A stretch of 64,000 nt of DNA, from positions 5,394,001-5,458,000 of the forward strand of contig NZ_CP183948.1 in NCBI RefSeq assembly GCF_052056485.1, written 5' to 3'. The notes beneath the pieces were generated by a model, which ran no database searches, was not told where the DNA came from, and saw only the letters and a program-made list of their open reading frames with translations. The translations under genes were made by a program, and so were the position numbers. Below, piece by piece: positions 1 to 8,785 of the stretch (positions within the stretch are counted from its first letter, which is position 1; each line of letters opens with the position of its first letter). The stretch is from Paenibacillus_AQ nitricinens. Its GTDB lineage: Bacteria; Bacillota; Bacilli; Paenibacillales; Paenibacillaceae.

Positions 1-265
1 CCACCGGTTTGCCTAGTACAGTGTCATCTAGTACAACAATCGTATCACTACCAACGATTACTGTGTTACGCGCTCCTGCTGCAGCCACTACGGCCTCTGC
101 TTTTCGCAGAGCCAAACTGCGCACAATTTGCTCCGGCGTAAAGTCCGGTGGTGTGCTTTCGTCAGCTTCGCTGGTAATGACCTCAAAAGGCAAGCCCAGT
201 AATGACAAAAGCTCTCGTCGACGCGGTGAACCTGAGGCTAAAATAATGTGTTGTGAGTTGTCCAC
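1..265 (-). CDS. maf: Maf nucleotide pyrophosphatase (3' end cut by window)
   Basis: This is the N-terminal part of a Maf/YhdE-family nucleotide pyrophosphatase, a housekeeping enzyme that hydrolyses non-canonical or modified NTPs; it was first linked to septum inhibition. The reverse-strand reading gives the family signature ILASGSPRRRELL directly after the start, and further on GSDTIVVLD, which carries a conserved catalytic aspartate of the fold. I place the start at a GTG (263-265) because an AAGGGA ribosome-binding site lies just upstream and the usual short lead before ILASGSPRR follows. The protein runs off the window at base 1, so about half of the usual roughly 190-200 residues is visible. 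A DUF4321 gene lies just upstream in the same direction. Confidence 0.9.
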   Translation of the reverse strand, partial: MDNSQHIILASGSPRRRELLSLLGLPFEVITSEADESTPPDFTPEQIVRSLALRKAEAVVAAAGARNTVIVGSDTIVVLDDTVLGKPV

Positions 266-299
266 GTTGTAAACGTCCCTTCTTGATCAGTAACGAGAG

Positions 300-545
300 T
301 TACAGTCTTCGGTACAGCCATACAGCTGTAATAATACCAACGAGACTTAGCATGCACAATTTCAAATGAATAGTGATGTCATAGGTTATGATGTCCAAAT
401 CGGCTCGCGGAGACCACTTAAGCACAGTCGATGTTGTTAGAAAAGAAAGAGCCTTTACCGGCTGCAGCAGCTTGGCGATCCAGGCTCCAGCCAGCCAGCC
501 TAGAATTAGAAATAACAGCAGTGTTCCTACATTTTTCTTCTTCAT
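300..545 (-). CDS. DUF4321 family small membrane protein
   Basis: An 81-residue protein with a lysine-rich N-terminus (MKKKN), a first membrane helix at about residues 7-24, a short polar middle and a second helix at about 61-78. Size, topology and position directly before maf fit the DUF4321 family found in Paenibacillus and related Firmicutes. No function is known for the family. The start has a GAGGGA ribosome-binding site about 8 bases upstream. It probably shares a transcript with maf, the stop being about 35 bases from the maf start. The identification rests on topology and neighbourhood rather than on a diagnostic catalytic motif. Confidence 0.75.
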   Translation of the reverse strand: MKKKNVGTLLLFLILGWLAGAWIAKLLQPVKALSFLTTSTVLKWSPRADLDIITYDITIHLKLCMLSLVGIITAVWLYRRL

Positions 546-695
546 CTCAGTCTTCCCTCGCCATTTTTTGACACCCTAATTATTATACGGTGAAATTGTG
601 ATCAATACAAACGTAAAATCCCTTACGGTAATGTTTACCACCATTTGCACTAAAAGTTGCGGAGCGATACCATCCTCCGTATCCATTGGCGCACC

Positions 696-733
696 AAAAC
701 AGCAAGCCCCCACATCTGGAGGCTTGCTGTTTT
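696..733 (-). terminator. Intrinsic terminator after the SPOR-domain gene
   Basis: Inverted repeat AAAACAGCAAGCC / GGCTTGCTGTTTT with a 12-base loop, 20 bases past the stop codon of the upstream minus-strand gene. The stem ends in a T run in both orientations, so it could act in both directions, but only minus-strand genes flank it. Confidence 0.8.
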
Positions 734-753
734 GAAAGTCAACAATTTATCAA

Positions 754-1989
754 TTAATTCATTGAAGTTAACAGCTGTTTTTGGCTAGTCAAAAAGCTCA
801 GCATTGATTCTTGCACTTCCCAAAGCAGGCCCTGAGCCTTGTTCTTGTTATATTCACTCCATGCAGATATCCCTTGGCTCATTGATTTCTCTAACGCTGC
901 GCAAATAATTTTGGCTTCAGGAGATACGCCTTGTTCCAGCACTTTTACTGCTTCACTCCATTGCAGGTGGAGATCACTCATAGCGGGGGTATTTGCTGTC
1001 GTACTTGTTTGGCCAGCGCTTAGTAAAGAAGCAGATTGACTGCTTAGTTCACTGAGCAGCTGCCCGCTCACGGAGAAATAGTTCTTCACTTCCTCTGCAT
1101 TACCGGTATAGACAAGCTGTTCTGCCCCGGGAAGTGCCACCTCTCTCACATACAGCTCAATCCCCTGATTCTTTAGTCCGCTGCTTAGTAGCTTGGCCTG
1201 TTCACGGTCGGATGACATTCCAGCGTACACACGATTGCCGTCGGCAGGATCCATACCCGCTGCCAATCCGGCGGTTAGCAGCTCCTGGCGAGCCTCTTCA
1301 GCGCCTGCAGGTGTACTGAATACTCCGTACTGCAACAGATAATAGCTTTGCGCGGCTACTTGAACTGGGATGGTGTTCTTCCCGGCATTTTCAGTACCCG
1401 CCACTGGTAAACCAGATGTACCTACACCTGCAGGATCTTTAGCTCCACTAGACTGAACCGAAGTAGCCGCCATATCTGCTGTCCCATTTCCAGCGTTGCT
1501 GTCCATATTCCCTCCGTAAAAAAAAGAAAGTGCAGCATAACCAAGCAGAACCCCTGTACCGATCGCTCCTGTAACAGAAAGAGCTAACTTCCACCAATAC
1601 GAAGGACGCCGAGTATGATAGGAGCCTCCATAATTGCCCGTGGATACATTTTCTAATTCATCTCTGCTATCCGAAACCATATCTGACAGAAGATACGATT
1701 GCTGTGTATATTTAAAATCCTTATCCTGTTCGTCCCATTCTTCCTGCCGCGGATCTACAGTACCCGAGTAATAGTCATAGGAATCTTCCGGTGGTGCCTC
1801 ATGCGTAGAACGAAAATCAGGCTCATAAAGCCACGTTTGCTGTGCTGGACCCACCTCTTTACGCAGTCCTTCAGCGTACTCTTCAGCTGTGCCCAACCCG
1901 CCATTTGACCAGCGCTCCACCACTTTAGGCTTTGGTTTAGGCTCGTCCTTGTTCACGTCAAATCGGAATGTCATTCTTCCGTTATTCAA
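754..1989 (-). CDS. SPOR-domain membrane protein
   Basis: A 411-residue single-pass membrane protein. Residues 1-130 are acidic, tyrosine-rich and cytoplasmic. A membrane helix follows at about 131-158 (WWKLALSVTGAIGTG...), then a Ser/Gly/Ala-rich linker. A SPOR domain lies at about 213-290, starting YYLLQYGVFSTPAGA, with the second repeat VYAGMSSDREQAK. SPOR domains bind denuded glycan strands of peptidoglycan, so the protein probably sits at septa or the cell wall during division or spore engulfment. The remaining roughly 120 residues are helical and unassigned. I keep a TTG start because GAGGTG lies 6 bases upstream; an ATG five codons later is the alternative. It is divergent from ddh and followed by a terminator. 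Confidence 0.8.
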   Translation of the reverse strand: MNNGRMTFRFDVNKDEPKPKPKVVERWSNGGLGTAEEYAEGLRKEVGPAQQTWLYEPDFRSTHEAPPEDSYDYYSGTVDPRQEEWDEQDKDFKYTQQSYLLSDMVSDSRDELENVSTGNYGGSYHTRRPSYWWKLALSVTGAIGTGVLLGYAALSFFYGGNMDSNAGNGTADMAATSVQSSGAKDPAGVGTSGLPVAGTENAGKNTIPVQVAAQSYYLLQYGVFSTPAGAEEARQELLTAGLAAGMDPADGNRVYAGMSSDREQAKLLSSGLKNQGIELYVREVALPGAEQLVYTGNAEEVKNYFSVSGQLLSELSSQSASLLSAGQTSTTANTPAMSDLHLQWSEAVKVLEQGVSPEAKIICAALEKSMSQGISAWSEYNKNKAQGLLWEVQESMLSFLTSQKQLLTSMN

Positions 1990-2094
1990 CAGTTACACCT
2001 CACCTCATCTAATCTATAAGTAAATATATGATAGACAATAGAGAGATATGCTATTTTTATGCCATAGGAATTATGAAAGATTATGCAGATTCAG

Positions 2095-2124
2095 TTTACA
2101 TTACATGTACCTTTTATATACTAT
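2095..2124 (+). promoter_or_regulatory. Candidate promoter for ddh
   Basis: TTTACA (2095-2100) and TACTAT (2119-2124) with an 18-base spacer, in the AT-rich divergent region about 80 bases upstream of the ddh start. The spacer is one base longer than ideal; other hexamer pairs are possible in this AT-rich DNA. Confidence 0.35.
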
Positions 2125-2205
2125 ATAAAAAGAGCTAAAAGTGTACACTATACTAGGTAAACTAGAAATGATGCTTTAGTTCACTACTGATTAGGAGGGC
2201 TTCTT

Positions 2206-3192
2206 CTGAAACAAAAAATTCAAGCAGCTATTGTAGGCTACGGAAACTTAGGCAAAGGTGTACGTAAAGCTATCAACCAAAGTGAAGATATTGAGCTAGT
2301 TGCGATCTTTACGCGCAGAGAACCTGGGCAACTGGAAGCCGGAGAAGCCGGTGTGAAGTTCGAGCACATCTCTGCCGTCGAACAATATAAGGGTAAAGTG
2401 GATGTTATGATTCTATGCGGAGGATCGGCTACCGATCTGCCAGAACAAACACCGGCCATTGCCCGGATGTTTAATACCGTGGACAGCTTTGATACACATG
2501 CCAAAATCCCCGAGTTCTACGAGACCGTTGACGCCGCAGCTAAACAAGGCGGAACACTCAGCGTAATTTCTACTGGTTGGGATCCAGGCTTATTCTCAAT
2601 GAATCGTCTGCTCGCAGAAGCCATTCTTCCACAAGGTAAAGAATACACCTTCTGGGGCAAAGGCGTTAGCCAAGGCCACTCCGATGCGATCCGCAGAGTA
2701 GATGGAGTTAAAGCCGGTGTACAATATACCGTTCCAGTACAAGAGGTTATTGAGGCCATTCGCGCTGGCGAAACACCAGAGCTTACCACTCGCCAAAAAC
2801 ACCTTAGAGAGTGTTTTGTAGTGGCTGAGGCAGGGGCAGATCAAGAACGCATTCGCGAAGAAATCGTGAATATGCCGAACTATTTTGCTGATTATGACAC
2901 TACGGTTACTTTCATCACTGAAGAAGAACTAGCTGCTGAACATAGCGGTATTCCGCATGGTGGATTTGTTATTCGTAGTGGTGTAACAGGGGAAGGCACG
3001 AAGCAGATTGTTGAATTCGGCCTGAAGCTGGAGAGCAATCCAGAATTTACAGCCAGTGTTCTCGTGGCCTATGCCAGAGCACTTCAGCGTATGAGTCAAC
3101 AAGGACAGAGCGGAGCACGTACAGTATTCGATATTCCACTTGGAATGTTATCTCCGAAATCTCCAGAAGAATTACGCCGCAACCTGCTGTAA
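2206..3192 (+). CDS. ddh: meso-Diaminopimelate D-dehydrogenase, CTG start
   Basis: Catalyses NADPH-dependent reductive amination of L-2-amino-6-oxopimelate to meso-diaminopimelate, a one-step bypass in lysine and peptidoglycan precursor synthesis. The N-terminus shows the Rossmann motif AIVGYGNLGKGV. Later come NTVDSFDTH, STGWDPG and GKGVSQGHSDA, all typical of the family. Full length is 328 residues, matching the usual roughly 326. The reading frame has an in-frame TGA just upstream of the ribosome-binding site AGGAGGG. The only sensible initiation codon is CTG at 2206-2208, six bases after that site; the first in-frame ATG would remove 49 residues including the whole nucleotide-binding motif. 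It is a single-gene transcription unit with a strong terminator and the only substantial plus-strand protein gene here. Confidence 0.92.
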   Translation: MKQKIQAAIVGYGNLGKGVRKAINQSEDIELVAIFTRREPGQLEAGEAGVKFEHISAVEQYKGKVDVMILCGGSATDLPEQTPAIARMFNTVDSFDTHAKIPEFYETVDAAAKQGGTLSVISTGWDPGLFSMNRLLAEAILPQGKEYTFWGKGVSQGHSDAIRRVDGVKAGVQYTVPVQEVIEAIRAGETPELTTRQKHLRECFVVAEAGADQERIREEIVNMPNYFADYDTTVTFITEEELAAEHSGIPHGGFVIRSGVTGEGTKQIVEFGLKLESNPEFTASVLVAYARALQRMSQQGQSGARTVFDIPLGMLSPKSPEELRRNLL

Positions 3193-3207
3193 AATCATAC
3201 AAGAACG

Positions 3208-3250
3208 AAATAACCCGCGCAGGACTCTAGAAAGTCCTCGCGGGTTATTT
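3208..3250 (+). terminator. Strong intrinsic terminator after ddh
   Basis: Near-perfect stem AAATAACCCGCG...AGGACT / AGTCCT...CGCGGGTTATTT beginning 15 bases after the ddh stop. It sits between convergent genes (ddh and the glycosyltransferase at 3286-4470) and has T/A flanks on both sides, so it probably serves both. Confidence 0.9.
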
Positions 3251-3285
3251 ATATACTGCAGGCAGAGCCTTCTCTGGCGCACCTT

Positions 3286-4470
3286 TTACACAAGACTAAG
3301 AATCTTATTCTTCACATAATTCACTTCGTAGTCCTTCAACAATGTGCGATGCGCCCGATCAGCAATAATCGTTGCTATCTCAGGATTCTTTAACAATGTT
3401 ATTACGCTAGCAACAACATCAACTGAGGTATTAGCAAGCAAAATATTACGGTTATGCTCACAGTTCAATCGCTCGCATACTGTAGAACTAGTAACCACCG
3501 GCGTTTTGAGTGCCCATGATTCCAGAATGTTTCTGGAGACTTCACAACCTTCAAGGATAGGCACAAGAACCGCTTTAGCACGACGTATATAATCAGCAGA
3601 CGGTTTCAAAGGTCCAGTGATAATGACCGATACATCATCCTTTATAAGCGTCAACACATCCGTATGAACCTCAGGGCTGGTAATGTAACACTTGATATCA
3701 GGCACTTGTTCTTTAATCAAAGGGTAGCTTTTCTTAAAGAAGCTTTGAGCAGCCTTAATCCCCTGTCTGGTGTTCATATTCCAGTGCAGAACCATTGAAT
3801 TTTCTTTTGCAACAGGCTCAGTAAAAGTGTCATATTCATTCATTTTTATGAAATGAGGAACAACATGCACTTTACGGGCATCCGCAAAGGATAGAGATTT
3901 GAATGAAAGGGCATCCCATTCCGAGGTTGCCAAGAGAACACCCGTTTTATTCATTAGTCTTCGCTTATTCCGCCGAACCAAAGCCTCATTTAGTTTATAA
4001 TAAGGATTACTGCTGCTCGGCTTCCCAATTTCTTTTCCAACAGCAAGCCCGCTCTCAAAACGATACGTATCTGTAATAACACTGGCCTCAGGAAGCAGAT
4101 TACGAACCATATCAATGCAATTTCCCAGCAAGCTATGCGATATAAATACGTGTCTGTAATTATTCGATCTACAAAGTTCCATGATTGTACTCTTCATGTC
4201 TTTTTCCGCATGACTCCGATTAGTGAAATTCTGTAATATATGTAAGGGACGTAGCATAGATCTCCACGAGGTAATGCACCCGTTAATGTAATGAACCTTT
4301 AGTGCAGTTCCATCATTTGTAGATATATCCTTGAGCGTACTGGCATAGGTCAGCAAATCAATATCAAATTTCCCTAGCAAAATCTCGAGAATACTCCCTG
4401 TTCTCATTTCTCCTTCTAGATCCTCTGCGCTTTGATTCTGAGCTGAAAGGAACAGCATTCTTTCTCGCAT
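3286..4470 (-). CDS. Glycosyltransferase, GT4-like
   Basis: A 394-residue soluble protein with a two-lobed GT-B glycosyltransferase layout. The C-terminal half has VHVVPHFIKMNEYD, a VVLHWNMNTRQG-like segment, and a donor-site region around RRAKAVLVPILEGCEVSRNILESWALKTPVV, in which ...EGCEVSRNILESWA resembles the family's E-x7-E motif. Donor and acceptor cannot be read from sequence. It has a good AAGGAG ribosome-binding site and no co-directional partner within about 330 bases on either side, so it is an orphan relative to the polysaccharide locus 22 kb away. A role in surface glycan or protein glycosylation is an inference from the fold. Confidence 0.7.
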   Translation of the reverse strand: MRERMLFLSAQNQSAEDLEGEMRTGSILEILLGKFDIDLLTYASTLKDISTNDGTALKVHYINGCITSWRSMLRPLHILQNFTNRSHAEKDMKSTIMELCRSNNYRHVFISHSLLGNCIDMVRNLLPEASVITDTYRFESGLAVGKEIGKPSSSNPYYKLNEALVRRNKRRLMNKTGVLLATSEWDALSFKSLSFADARKVHVVPHFIKMNEYDTFTEPVAKENSMVLHWNMNTRQGIKAAQSFFKKSYPLIKEQVPDIKCYITSPEVHTDVLTLIKDDVSVIITGPLKPSADYIRRAKAVLVPILEGCEVSRNILESWALKTPVVTSSTVCERLNCEHNRNILLANTSVDVVASVITLLKNPEIATIIADRAHRTLLKDYEVNYVKNKILSLV

Positions 4471-4766
4471 GACTCTGGCTCCTTGAATTTTTTATATAAA
4501 TCCTCTCTACTTATCACTGCAACTTTAGATGCAGTTCAATAGTAACTCATTTCACATAAAATTTTTGTCGATTTATAGGGAAACCTTTAAATTTTTTATA
4601 TATTTTCATACTTTATTCGGAAATCATTGCGATAAACCTATATAAATCGCCATTTTTTTGAAGATTAAAGCAAAAAAACTATTTTTCCAGTAATACACGA
4701 ACATGAATTTTCTATTCTGAAAATTTTAAACTCGTTAGGTATTCTGAACTATTCCTATGCAAACAA
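4471..4766. other. AT-rich intergenic region, no gene seen
   Basis: About 300 bases between the glycosyltransferase start and the terminator of the GGDEF gene. It is very AT-rich with poly-T and poly-A runs and presumably holds the glycosyltransferase promoter. I see no open frame with a ribosome-binding site and no repeat. Confidence 0.5.
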
Positions 4767-4808
4767 AAAAGCGTCTTCCTCATCTAATGACGAAAGAAAG
4801 ACACTTTT
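4767..4808 (-). terminator. Terminator overlapping the GGDEF gene stop
   Basis: Imperfect stem AAAAGTGTCTTTC / GGAAGACGCTTTTTT on the minus strand. The 5' arm overlaps the last codons and stop of the gene ending at 4807, and the T run follows. Confidence 0.7.
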
Positions 4809-5979
4809 ATATTTCGTAGCTTCTAACAACGCAGTTCCGGCCCTTTCTCTTCGCTTTATACAATGCATTATCACAAAGTTTGTAGAGATTATTTAGAGAC
4901 AAACGTTCGCCCGATTCTATCGTGATGACTCCAATACTTATCGTGTAGTGCAGCCGTATGCCATGAATCATTGAACCTATAACAGCTGTGCGCATTCCTT
5001 CAGCAATAACATCACTACTCTTCTCATCGGCTCTGTGCAGGAGCACTGCGAACTCTTCTCCCCCAAATCTTCCGACTAGATCACCATGTCCAAGCTGTTG
5101 CTCTATTTTAGACGCCAAATCAGTCAGTACTTGGTCCCCTGTATTATGGCCGTAATTATCATTTATGCTCTTAAAGTGATCGACATCCAGCAGTAAAAAA
5201 GAATAGGGCAGCTTCTTCATCGCTGAAGCAGCTATTAAAGGCTGAGCACGCAGAACGAACGACCTGCGATTCAAAATTCCGGTCAACTCATCATAAGTTG
5301 CTACCCGCTCCATTTCTGCAAAGGAATCCTCTCTATAAAGCAGCATCATTCCCGCGGTTCCTAGAAACATATACAAATAAATCCCGAGATAAAAGAATAA
5401 ATCAAGAAATTGCGCAACCTGTGTATTGATTCCTAATACAGAATACAGCGGTTCCAAAGCTCTACCCGCCAACGATAAGATGACAAGACCATATAGCAGT
5501 CCCATTATTATTTGCAGCGAAGTCTCCATGACCTTCAGACATAGTATATAAGCAGGATAGGCTATAATCAGAACTCCGGCCAGACAAGCGACTGGAATAA
5601 CGAGCGGATCCTCTGGCATCAACAAATACATAAGCACCACAACGAGAATGGATACTCCGAATAATATAGAATAATATCGCTCCACCATGCTCCCGAATAC
5701 TCTGAGAAGCATTAGAAGCGCCAAGCTTTCGAGCGTGCCCCCAGCCAGAGCAAGAAGTGCTGTGATCGGTAGACTAAGTGGTGTATCTATAACATCCTTC
5801 AGTAATATGAGGATCAAGGCTGCTAGTTGCAAATATTTTGCTGTGATAAACAATGAAGAAGTCTGTTCCTGCGCATACCGCAAACGATACACCACGATAA
5901 GCAGCACCGTGAACGATTGCCACAAAAAGAGACACACCAGCAGTGTCTGGAGATCCAGATGCATATAAGTGAAGTTCAC
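4807..5979 (-). CDS. Membrane diguanylate cyclase (GGDEF), copy 2
   Basis: Predicted to make cyclic-di-GMP from two GTP. The first roughly 215 residues form about seven membrane helices with short loops, a sensor-like module unlike PAS or GAF. A GGDEF domain fills residues about 224-390, with LTGILNRRSF, DVDHFKSINDNYGH and an intact GGEEF active-site motif near 305. The position five residues before GGEEF reads GHGD rather than RxxD, so the allosteric c-di-GMP inhibitory site appears absent. It lies 21 bases downstream of a close paralogue (6001-7167) with the same layout and is probably co-transcribed with it. The two look like a tandem duplication. Input signal unknown. Confidence 0.88.
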   Translation of the reverse strand: MNFTYMHLDLQTLLVCLFLWQSFTVLLIVVYRLRYAQEQTSSLFITAKYLQLAALILILLKDVIDTPLSLPITALLALAGGTLESLALLMLLRVFGSMVERYYSILFGVSILVVVLMYLLMPEDPLVIPVACLAGVLIIAYPAYILCLKVMETSLQIIMGLLYGLVILSLAGRALEPLYSVLGINTQVAQFLDLFFYLGIYLYMFLGTAGMMLLYREDSFAEMERVATYDELTGILNRRSFVLRAQPLIAASAMKKLPYSFLLLDVDHFKSINDNYGHNTGDQVLTDLASKIEQQLGHGDLVGRFGGEEFAVLLHRADEKSSDVIAEGMRTAVIGSMIHGIRLHYTISIGVITIESGERLSLNNLYKLCDNALYKAKRKGRNCVVRSYEI

Positions 5980-6000
5980 CTCCCCTAGTATTCCTGACTC

Positions 6001-7167
6001 TCAGTATACATATCGGTATCTGATGACTCTATTTCTTCCCTCTTGTTTGGCCTGATATAATGCCTTGTCGCTTAGCTTGTACAACTTATTTATCGAGATC
6101 TCCTGATCAGGCATGATCGTAATTACACCTATACTAACTGTGTACCCCTGTTGAACCTTATTAGTGGAAGTATTCATTATCGCCTCACGAAGCGCTTCAG
6201 CTTTCTGATCGCAGCTTTGCTCATCTGCCCCACAGAGTATGACTGCGAATTCCTCGCCCCCTAGTCTGCCAAACAAATCTCCATTTCCGAGATTATCTTT
6301 AATCGTCGATGCGAAGTCTTCCAGCACAATGTCACCGGTATCATGACCATAAGTATCGTTGACCTTTTTAAAATAATCCAAATCCAATAGTAAAAACGAG
6401 AAGTACTCCTGTGCTCGAAATGCCTTTTCAAGCTTTATCTCCGCTTCCTGAAGAAATGCTCCACGGTTTAGGATCCCTGTTAAATCATCATAACTGGCTA
6501 TTCTTTTTAGTTTGACGAAGGAATGCTCATTGGAGAGAAGAATAAAACCGGCAGCCCCTACGATAAATAATAAATACATCCCCAAATAATACAAATATTG
6601 CGTAAGATTTATTGAGAACACATTCATTTCAGGCTCCCAAATCAATGCAACAAGCGCCCGCATCAGCATAATCGCTGCAAATACATAAAATAATACGCCT
6701 AATATTTTTTGAAGAGGGGTAGCCTTTTTATTCACAGTTAGATGATAAGCTGGATAAACTATAAATAGGATAGACCAAAGTGAAGTACAAGCGATGCGCA
6801 AGTTGGAATGATTAAAAAATAATGCGATGATACTAAAACTAATGGTGCTCAATACCGAAAGGATGATGTAATATCGCTTTATTCTTGGCCCCAATACTCC
6901 CATCATCAGCAGTAACGCTGTAATTTCTAGACAGCACCCTCCAAGGATCAGAGCATTGCTAAGCGGAATGGACAACGCATGAGGGAGATAATCCCATAAT
7001 AAAATCGAACACCAAAAGAGTAGCTGCACTTCCTTTGATCGGATGAACAAGGTAGAGGCTGTATCTTTAACAGCGGTACTCCGATAATTGGTGATAAGCA
7101 GCAATATAAATAAATTTCCGAAAATAAACAAATAAATCAGTGTTCTAATTTCAAACAGGGAGCTCAT
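6001..7167 (-). CDS. Membrane diguanylate cyclase (GGDEF), copy 1
   Basis: A 388-residue paralogue of the neighbouring protein at 4807-5979, with the same multi-helix N-terminus (about residues 1-215) and C-terminal GGDEF domain. It carries LTGILNRGAF, DLDYFKKVNDTYGHD and an intact GGEEF, consistent with active c-di-GMP synthesis. The residues before the active site are GNGD, so again there is no RxxD inhibitory site. The membrane parts have diverged more than the catalytic parts, which would let the two enzymes respond to different signals while feeding one c-di-GMP pool. First gene of the pair. Confidence 0.88.
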   Translation of the reverse strand: MSSLFEIRTLIYLFIFGNLFILLLITNYRSTAVKDTASTLFIRSKEVQLLFWCSILLWDYLPHALSIPLSNALILGGCCLEITALLLMMGVLGPRIKRYYIILSVLSTISFSIIALFFNHSNLRIACTSLWSILFIVYPAYHLTVNKKATPLQKILGVLFYVFAAIMLMRALVALIWEPEMNVFSINLTQYLYYLGMYLLFIVGAAGFILLSNEHSFVKLKRIASYDDLTGILNRGAFLQEAEIKLEKAFRAQEYFSFLLLDLDYFKKVNDTYGHDTGDIVLEDFASTIKDNLGNGDLFGRLGGEEFAVILCGADEQSCDQKAEALREAIMNTSTNKVQQGYTVSIGVITIMPDQEISINKLYKLSDKALYQAKQEGRNRVIRYRYVY

Positions 7168-7282
7168 ACGTCACCACCTATGCGAAAATATCTCCACAAA
7201 TATATGTTAAAAATTCAATCCTCTTCAACCAGCACTATAGCACTTTATAACTATATCAGTAAATACGTTAACAATACCAAAA

Positions 7283-7350
7283 AAACACTTCCCTCTAAGT
7301 TCCGTTCAGATAAACACAAGGATTATCTGAACGGAATTTTGGGGAAGTGC
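7283..7350 (-). terminator. Long-stem terminator after murC
   Basis: Stem CACTTCCC...TTCCGTTCAGATAA / TTATCTGAACGGAA...GGGAAGTG with an 8-base loop and one internal bulge, followed on the minus strand by a run of seven T. It ends the valS-folC-murC transcript about 50 bases past the murC stop. Confidence 0.9.
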
Positions 7351-7399
7351 TATTGAATAGAGAATACAAATATCCTCGGATTTGCCTCAATTTGTAAAC

Positions 7400-8779
7400 T
7401 TAATGCTTCTTCTTCAAACCGTCCGCCAGTGCGTATCCTACCTTCCAGATATCACCTGCGCCCATCGTAATCACCAGATCACCTGGAGCAATACGAGGGG
7501 TCAGATCAGCAAGCACATCTTCTTTAGTTGGCAGATGTCTCGCGCCCGCATTACTGTTCTTAACGATTAGCTCAACCAGCTTCGCAGAAGTAACACCTTC
7601 GATTTGTTTCTCTCCAGCCGGAGAGTAAATATCAGTGATGATGACTTCGTCGGCTTCGCTAAAGGCACGGCTGAAAGCATCTAACAGGAAGAAAGTACGT
7701 GTATAGCGCTGAGGCTGGAATACCGCAATAATCCGTTTCCCTGTTGCCTTGGCAGCACTGATCGTTGCCTGAATCTCTGTAGGGTGATGCGCATAATCAT
7801 CAATGACCAGAATGTCATTGACTTCTCCGAGCACTTGAAAACGGCGCTTCGCACCATGGAATTTCACAATCGCTTCAGCAATTTTCTCAAAAGAAACCCC
7901 TGATTTCAAACAGGCGATTACCGCTGCCATTGAATTATAAAGATTGTACTGTCCGGGAACAGAGAGTTCAATCCGTCCAAGCACTTCTCCATTATGATTC
8001 ATCGTGTACGATACTTGACGATCGCCTAGAATAATATCAGTGGCAATATAATCTGCAGTGTTCGACTTGATGCCATAAGTAATTACCTTACCTGTTACTT
8101 CAGGTAAAAGAGAAATCACATTCTCGTCGTCAGCGCATACTATAGCAGTTCCATCTTCGCGTGTTTGGTTCATGAACTGTACGTATGCAGCCTTAAGACG
8201 GTTAAAGTCCCCGTCGTAATTTTCTAAGTGATCCGCTTCAACATTCGTAACGATCCCAAGCCAAGGGTGATAGTGCAGGAAAGAGCCATCGCTCTCATCT
8301 GCTTCCGCTACTACAAACTCACCTTGTCCCGCCTTTGCATTCGTACCCACGTTCATAATTTCTCCGCCGATAATATACGTTGGATCAACATCGCACTCTT
8401 CCATCACAAGTGCAATCATGGAGGAGGTAGTAGTTTTTCCGTGTGCACCAGCAACGGCTACCCCTTTACGTTCATTCAATAAACGGGCTAACATTTGCGA
8501 ACGATGCAGAATGGGAATCTTAAGACGCTCAGCTTCCACCCATTCCACGTTATCACTAGACAAAGCCGTAGAGTATACGACTAGATCCGCACCTTTTACT
8601 TGTTCTGCTGTATGCCCGATATAAATCTTGGCACCTTTAGCAATCAATTTTTCCGTTAATTCCTGGGCAGCCACATCGGAGCCCGTAACTGTATATCCCA
8701 TTTCTAGCATTACCCGGGCAATCGCGCTCATTCCGTAGCCGCCGATCCCTATAAAATGCACACGTTCAGTAGTATCCAA
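7400..8779 (-). CDS. murC: UDP-N-acetylmuramate--L-alanine ligase
   Basis: ATP-dependent cytoplasmic ligase that adds L-alanine to UDP-MurNAc, the first amino-acid step in peptidoglycan stem peptide synthesis. The 459 residues match the family. The N-terminal nucleotide-sugar domain begins HFIGIGGYGMSAIA, the P-loop AGAHGKTTTSSM is near residue 110, and the Mur ligase segment DDYAHHPTEI is in the C-terminal third. The start is TTG at 8777-8779: the TGA ending folC is in the same frame two codons upstream, so no upstream start exists. Third gene of a valS-folC-murC run with a gap of only six bases to folC and a strong terminator after it. Confidence 0.97.
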   Translation of the reverse strand: MDTTERVHFIGIGGYGMSAIARVMLEMGYTVTGSDVAAQELTEKLIAKGAKIYIGHTAEQVKGADLVVYSTALSSDNVEWVEAERLKIPILHRSQMLARLLNERKGVAVAGAHGKTTTSSMIALVMEECDVDPTYIIGGEIMNVGTNAKAGQGEFVVAEADESDGSFLHYHPWLGIVTNVEADHLENYDGDFNRLKAAYVQFMNQTREDGTAIVCADDENVISLLPEVTGKVITYGIKSNTADYIATDIILGDRQVSYTMNHNGEVLGRIELSVPGQYNLYNSMAAVIACLKSGVSFEKIAEAIVKFHGAKRRFQVLGEVNDILVIDDYAHHPTEIQATISAAKATGKRIIAVFQPQRYTRTFFLLDAFSRAFSEADEVIITDIYSPAGEKQIEGVTSAKLVELIVKNSNAGARHLPTKEDVLADLTPRIAPGDLVITMGAGDIWKVGYALADGLKKKH

Positions 8780-8785
8780 CAGTCG

